In this document: positions 61,351 to 64,000 of the stretch, one piece after another
Layout: each line of letters opens with the position of its first letter
How positions within the stretch are numbered: position 1 is the stretch's first letter
From: Stichopus chloronotus
Taxonomy: Eukaryota; Echinodermata; Holothuroidea; Aspidochirotida; Stichopodidae
DNA length: 64,000 bases
NCBI GenBank assembly: GCA_021234535.1
Contig: CM037830.1
Coordinates: 22,437,116-22,501,115 of the forward strand
Direction of reading: 5' to 3'
Notes under the pieces: model-generated
What the model was told of the DNA's origin: nothing
What the model saw: only the letters and a program-made list of their open reading frames with translations
Database searches by the model: none
Program-made: the position numbers and the translations under genes

Positions 61351-61599
61351 AGGCTGTATTGCATCACCCTAAGCTATATTTTTACCTCCCTGAAAGGAAA
61401 ATTCTCAACTGGTACTAAGTTACAGTACTCTTACATTGCCAGCAAATTCGAAAGATGCAGAGCAGCTCGTATTACACAGCCTACACAGGGATCCATTGTT
61501 TTGATGACACATGTGGAGGAATGTAAGACAGGCTGAGGGAGGGACTAGAGGTAGGTGGTTGGGAGAATTGAAACTGTCTGGGGTGATGCATTACAGCCT
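61351..61599. mobile_element. 249-bp MITE with TTAA at both ends
   Basis: The left end AGGCTGTATTGCATCACCC pairs with the right end GGGTGATGCATTACAGCCT (one mismatch). TTAA lies at 61347-61350 and 61600-61603. It is non-autonomous and piggyBac-like by target site. Confidence 0.85.
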
Positions 61600-62387
61600 T
61601 TAACCAACCGGTGGGAATGGCAATGTTTAATTTCAAAAATGATTATGAAAAATACAACTCACTTAGGTGTACTTAGGTTTAAAACCTTTCAAAATCCTTC
61701 CAAAGTGAGAGCTACGTGGTCGTAAGTACTGCTTGCAGTAGAAGACTATAAATATTTCAGTTGTTAGAATATATTGCTTTTCTACCACATTTGTATGTTG
61801 GGAACCACTTACTGTAATTAACCATACTCCAATGTTACCGCCACTGCAACTTGGGTCAGATTTTAGCTAGTGGAATGCACCTGAAGGTGGCATGCTCTAT
61901 GGCATTTTACAGTTTTTACAGTAGCAACAATACAGCTGATAGCCATCCAAAAAAACTACATTTTTGCAAAAAAAAGGCCCTACAAATGGAAAAATTGTGC
62001 ATGATACGTTTTTCGTGTTTATTTGGTGTATCTGAGCTGCATTTGGAAGCCTGGGCAAAAGGGAAATGGTGAGGTTTTGAAAGATTTCTGTGTACAAAAT
62101 TGTCTGTGAAAGTTTGTCCTCGCTCTGTATCGTATGTGTGGACACGCTACTGTAGCAGTAGATCAGGGATTCAGAACATAGGCCATGCATTTGATGTTTG
62201 GGCGTGCAGTCACTGACAACTTGCTCTCAACTTTCCTCCAGTGAAGCTCATGCAGAATGATTGAAGTAGGCATAACAAATCATGTAAAGCCCAGGCTATG
62301 TCATGCACCAAATTTGCCATTCCGAATGCTTGTTTGATTTCAGTAGATGATTCTCTCGTTTGCCACGGCATGTAACTATTGGGTTAC

Positions 62388-63195
62388 CCATTGTTTTGCC
62401 CCCTTTCAAGTCTGCCCCCAACGAGTTTTCCCCAGTCAATTTGCCCCCATGCAAGTTTGCTCCCAAGTGAAAGTCGTTTCGCCCCCAAATACCTACCACT
62501 TCCCCCTCTAAAAGTAACTGATATCAACTGTGGTAGGAATAGTTTCCAACTGCAATTTTTCACAATTGGAAAAGCTTTTATGATAGCAAAACCTTTTGTA
62601 AGTGGCAATTAATGTAGGCAAGGTTTGGAAAGAGTGGTGAAAATTTGAACAAGAATACCGCCACTGTTTCTACAAAATGACAGCAATCAGACGATTTTGT
62701 GATCAATGCACATGCTAATTGAAGACCAGTTATTTGCTGTTTTAAAGATATTTGTTTTGTGTAATATTTTATCCAGCTGACCTAAATACACATGTCAATT
62801 ACAAAATCAAGTAAAATCATGATTAATTTTAATTTTGAGAATAGTATGGGACTACAGTACATCAGGTGTAATTACGGCACTAAATTGGCATGCTGGGAAT
62901 GTAGTCACCAACATGCAGTACCCATGTATGCACAATTATGCTAACAACCAATCAGGAGAAAAGATGAGAACACGAATGAACAACACAGTGAATATAAGAG
63001 ACCAAAAACATGGAATGTAATGAAAAGCCCGTAGCAATATTACCACTAACATAACAATTAGGGTTTGAACTGGTCTACACTTTGGACTGAAGTGGTAGGT
63101 GTTTGGGGGAAAACTGGTAGACAGTGTTGGGCAAACTGGTAAGTTCAGGGTGAACTGCTTGGGGGCGAACTTGGAAGAGGGCGAAACAACTGGTT
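62388..63195. mobile_element. Foldback repeat with GCCCCC-rich arms
   Basis: The left arm (62388-62510) carries TTTGCCCCC and AGTTTGCTCCCAA words and ends AATACCTACCACTTC. The right arm (63085-63195) read in reverse gives the same order (TTTCGCCCTC, TTCGCCCCCAA, AACACCTACCACTTC). Arms match imperfectly with indels, about 570 bp apart. No coding content; the exact termini are uncertain. Confidence 0.65.
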
Positions 63196-63199
63196 ACTG

Positions 63200-64000
63200 A
63201 CTAAAGTTTTGGAAATATCACAATTTTGAGAATCCTTGGACATAACCATTTACATATACCATAATTTTTGAGTATGGTAATGCCGCGCTAAAGTGCGGTC
63301 ATTATTGTACAGTACTTAAAATGCAATTTACAGTAGGCCTAAGTTATTTGTCCCAATGCTACTTTCACAGCTGTGTAGTGTGAATGCATTCACACGTGGA
63401 GTGGTTGCAAACTACATACTGTAGATCATATTTTTGGGGAGTTCAACATTTCTTCACAACAGAAATCTGCAGTATTTTCAGTAGGCTGAATACACCTGTT
63501 GACATGCTCTTAACAGTAAATTGTGCAGGTGATGTAAGACTTTGGTAAACTGGGTTATCCCTTACTGTATTTGTATGAATAACTCATCATTTTTTTTTTG
63601 ATTTCTAGGTGTGGGATTTCTTTACCACAAAGTGTAAACTCTTCAGTCTGGTGAGTGTCGAACATTGCATAATAGTATGAAGACACCATTTTATCAACTC
63701 AAATTGAGCACAGTAGCTGATAAATGTACACTTACTTCTTTTACCCATACCAAAGTATCAGAATGTCAAATCACTGCCTTGTGATTCACCACTAACCTTT
63801 GAAGTTTTACAGCTTTGCAGGTCACTAGTTTTGATGATGACTTCTGTCTCTTGTCCGTACCCTCCATGTGTGTTTTAGCTATTTTTTCAATTGTGCATTC
63901 GTGAGAGCAATTCAGAATGCACGCATATGTGGTACTGTAAATGTTGAACTGAAACACCATGAAGCTGAAGTGGGATGCTGTACATGGCTCATCGGGCAGA
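63200..64000. other. Non-coding right edge
   Basis: No feature supported. A T run lies at 63591-63600. Confidence 0.45.

Noticed and set aside
1..64000. CRISPR arrays, bacterial operons, rRNA or tRNA genes
   Set aside because: No regularly spaced identical repeats and no recognisable rRNA or tRNA sequence was seen by eye; gene structure is eukaryotic. tRNA absence was not tested by covariance search.

Overview
The window looks like AT-rich genomic DNA of a marine invertebrate. The genes have GT-AG introns and separate signal-peptide exons, there are degraded non-LTR and Penelope-like retroelements, and there are many small inverted-repeat elements. A deuterostome such as an echinoderm is my best guess. 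That guess rests only on the receptor type (somatomedin-B ectodomain plus secretin/adhesion-like 7TM), so the taxon is uncertain.

The first 48 kb hold a local cluster of one receptor family. The shared plan is a short signal-peptide exon ending in phase 1, a large exon, and a last exon in phase 0. The large exon carries a somatomedin-B-like Cys-rich domain, a Cys-rich ectodomain with a YRNIYCALCHG-type motif, a C..G.vfDp..C..sCPDG module and TM1 to TM5. The last exon carries TM6, TM7 and the tail. I see six members: (A) a minus-strand 5' part at the left edge (1-1019); (B) an ectodomain-only member that stops before any TM segment (about 6.9-7.43 kb); (C) a pseudogene with several nonsense and indel lesions (8983-13571); (D) the one complete intact gene (18252-23931, about 1012 aa), which also has a collagen-like Gly-X-Y stalk; (E) a copy very similar to D with a frameshifted signal exon and further single-base shifts (32701-38438); (F) a 0.5-kb remnant (about 47.19-47.67 kb). 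Non-coding flanks and introns of C, D and E, and the 3' flanks of D, E and F, are also alike. The cluster therefore grew by tandem duplication of units of roughly 9-14 kb, followed by decay and probably gene conversion.

From about 49.4 kb to the end I see no convincing host gene. This part holds Penelope-like GIY-YIG fragments (49.7-50.6 kb), a degraded LINE 3' half (57.8-59.15 kb), three inverted-repeat elements bounded by TTAA (54.6, 59.4 and 61.35 kb), a foldback repeat (62.4-63.2 kb) and one promoter-like NRF1/CCAAT cluster near 60.9 kb. Between the receptor copies lie another degraded LINE (27.5-28.6 kb), a TA-flanked 244-bp MITE (5.96 kb), a complex inverted/direct repeat (43.1-44.2 kb), a two-unit tandem repeat (44.4 kb), and a compact 69-nt hairpin at 25.4 kb that looks like a small-RNA precursor.

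Working picture: a young, fast-turning family of surface receptors with class-B-like 7TM cores, no visible GPS cleavage motif, variable stalks and probable PDZ-binding C-termini. One functional copy is complete in this window.
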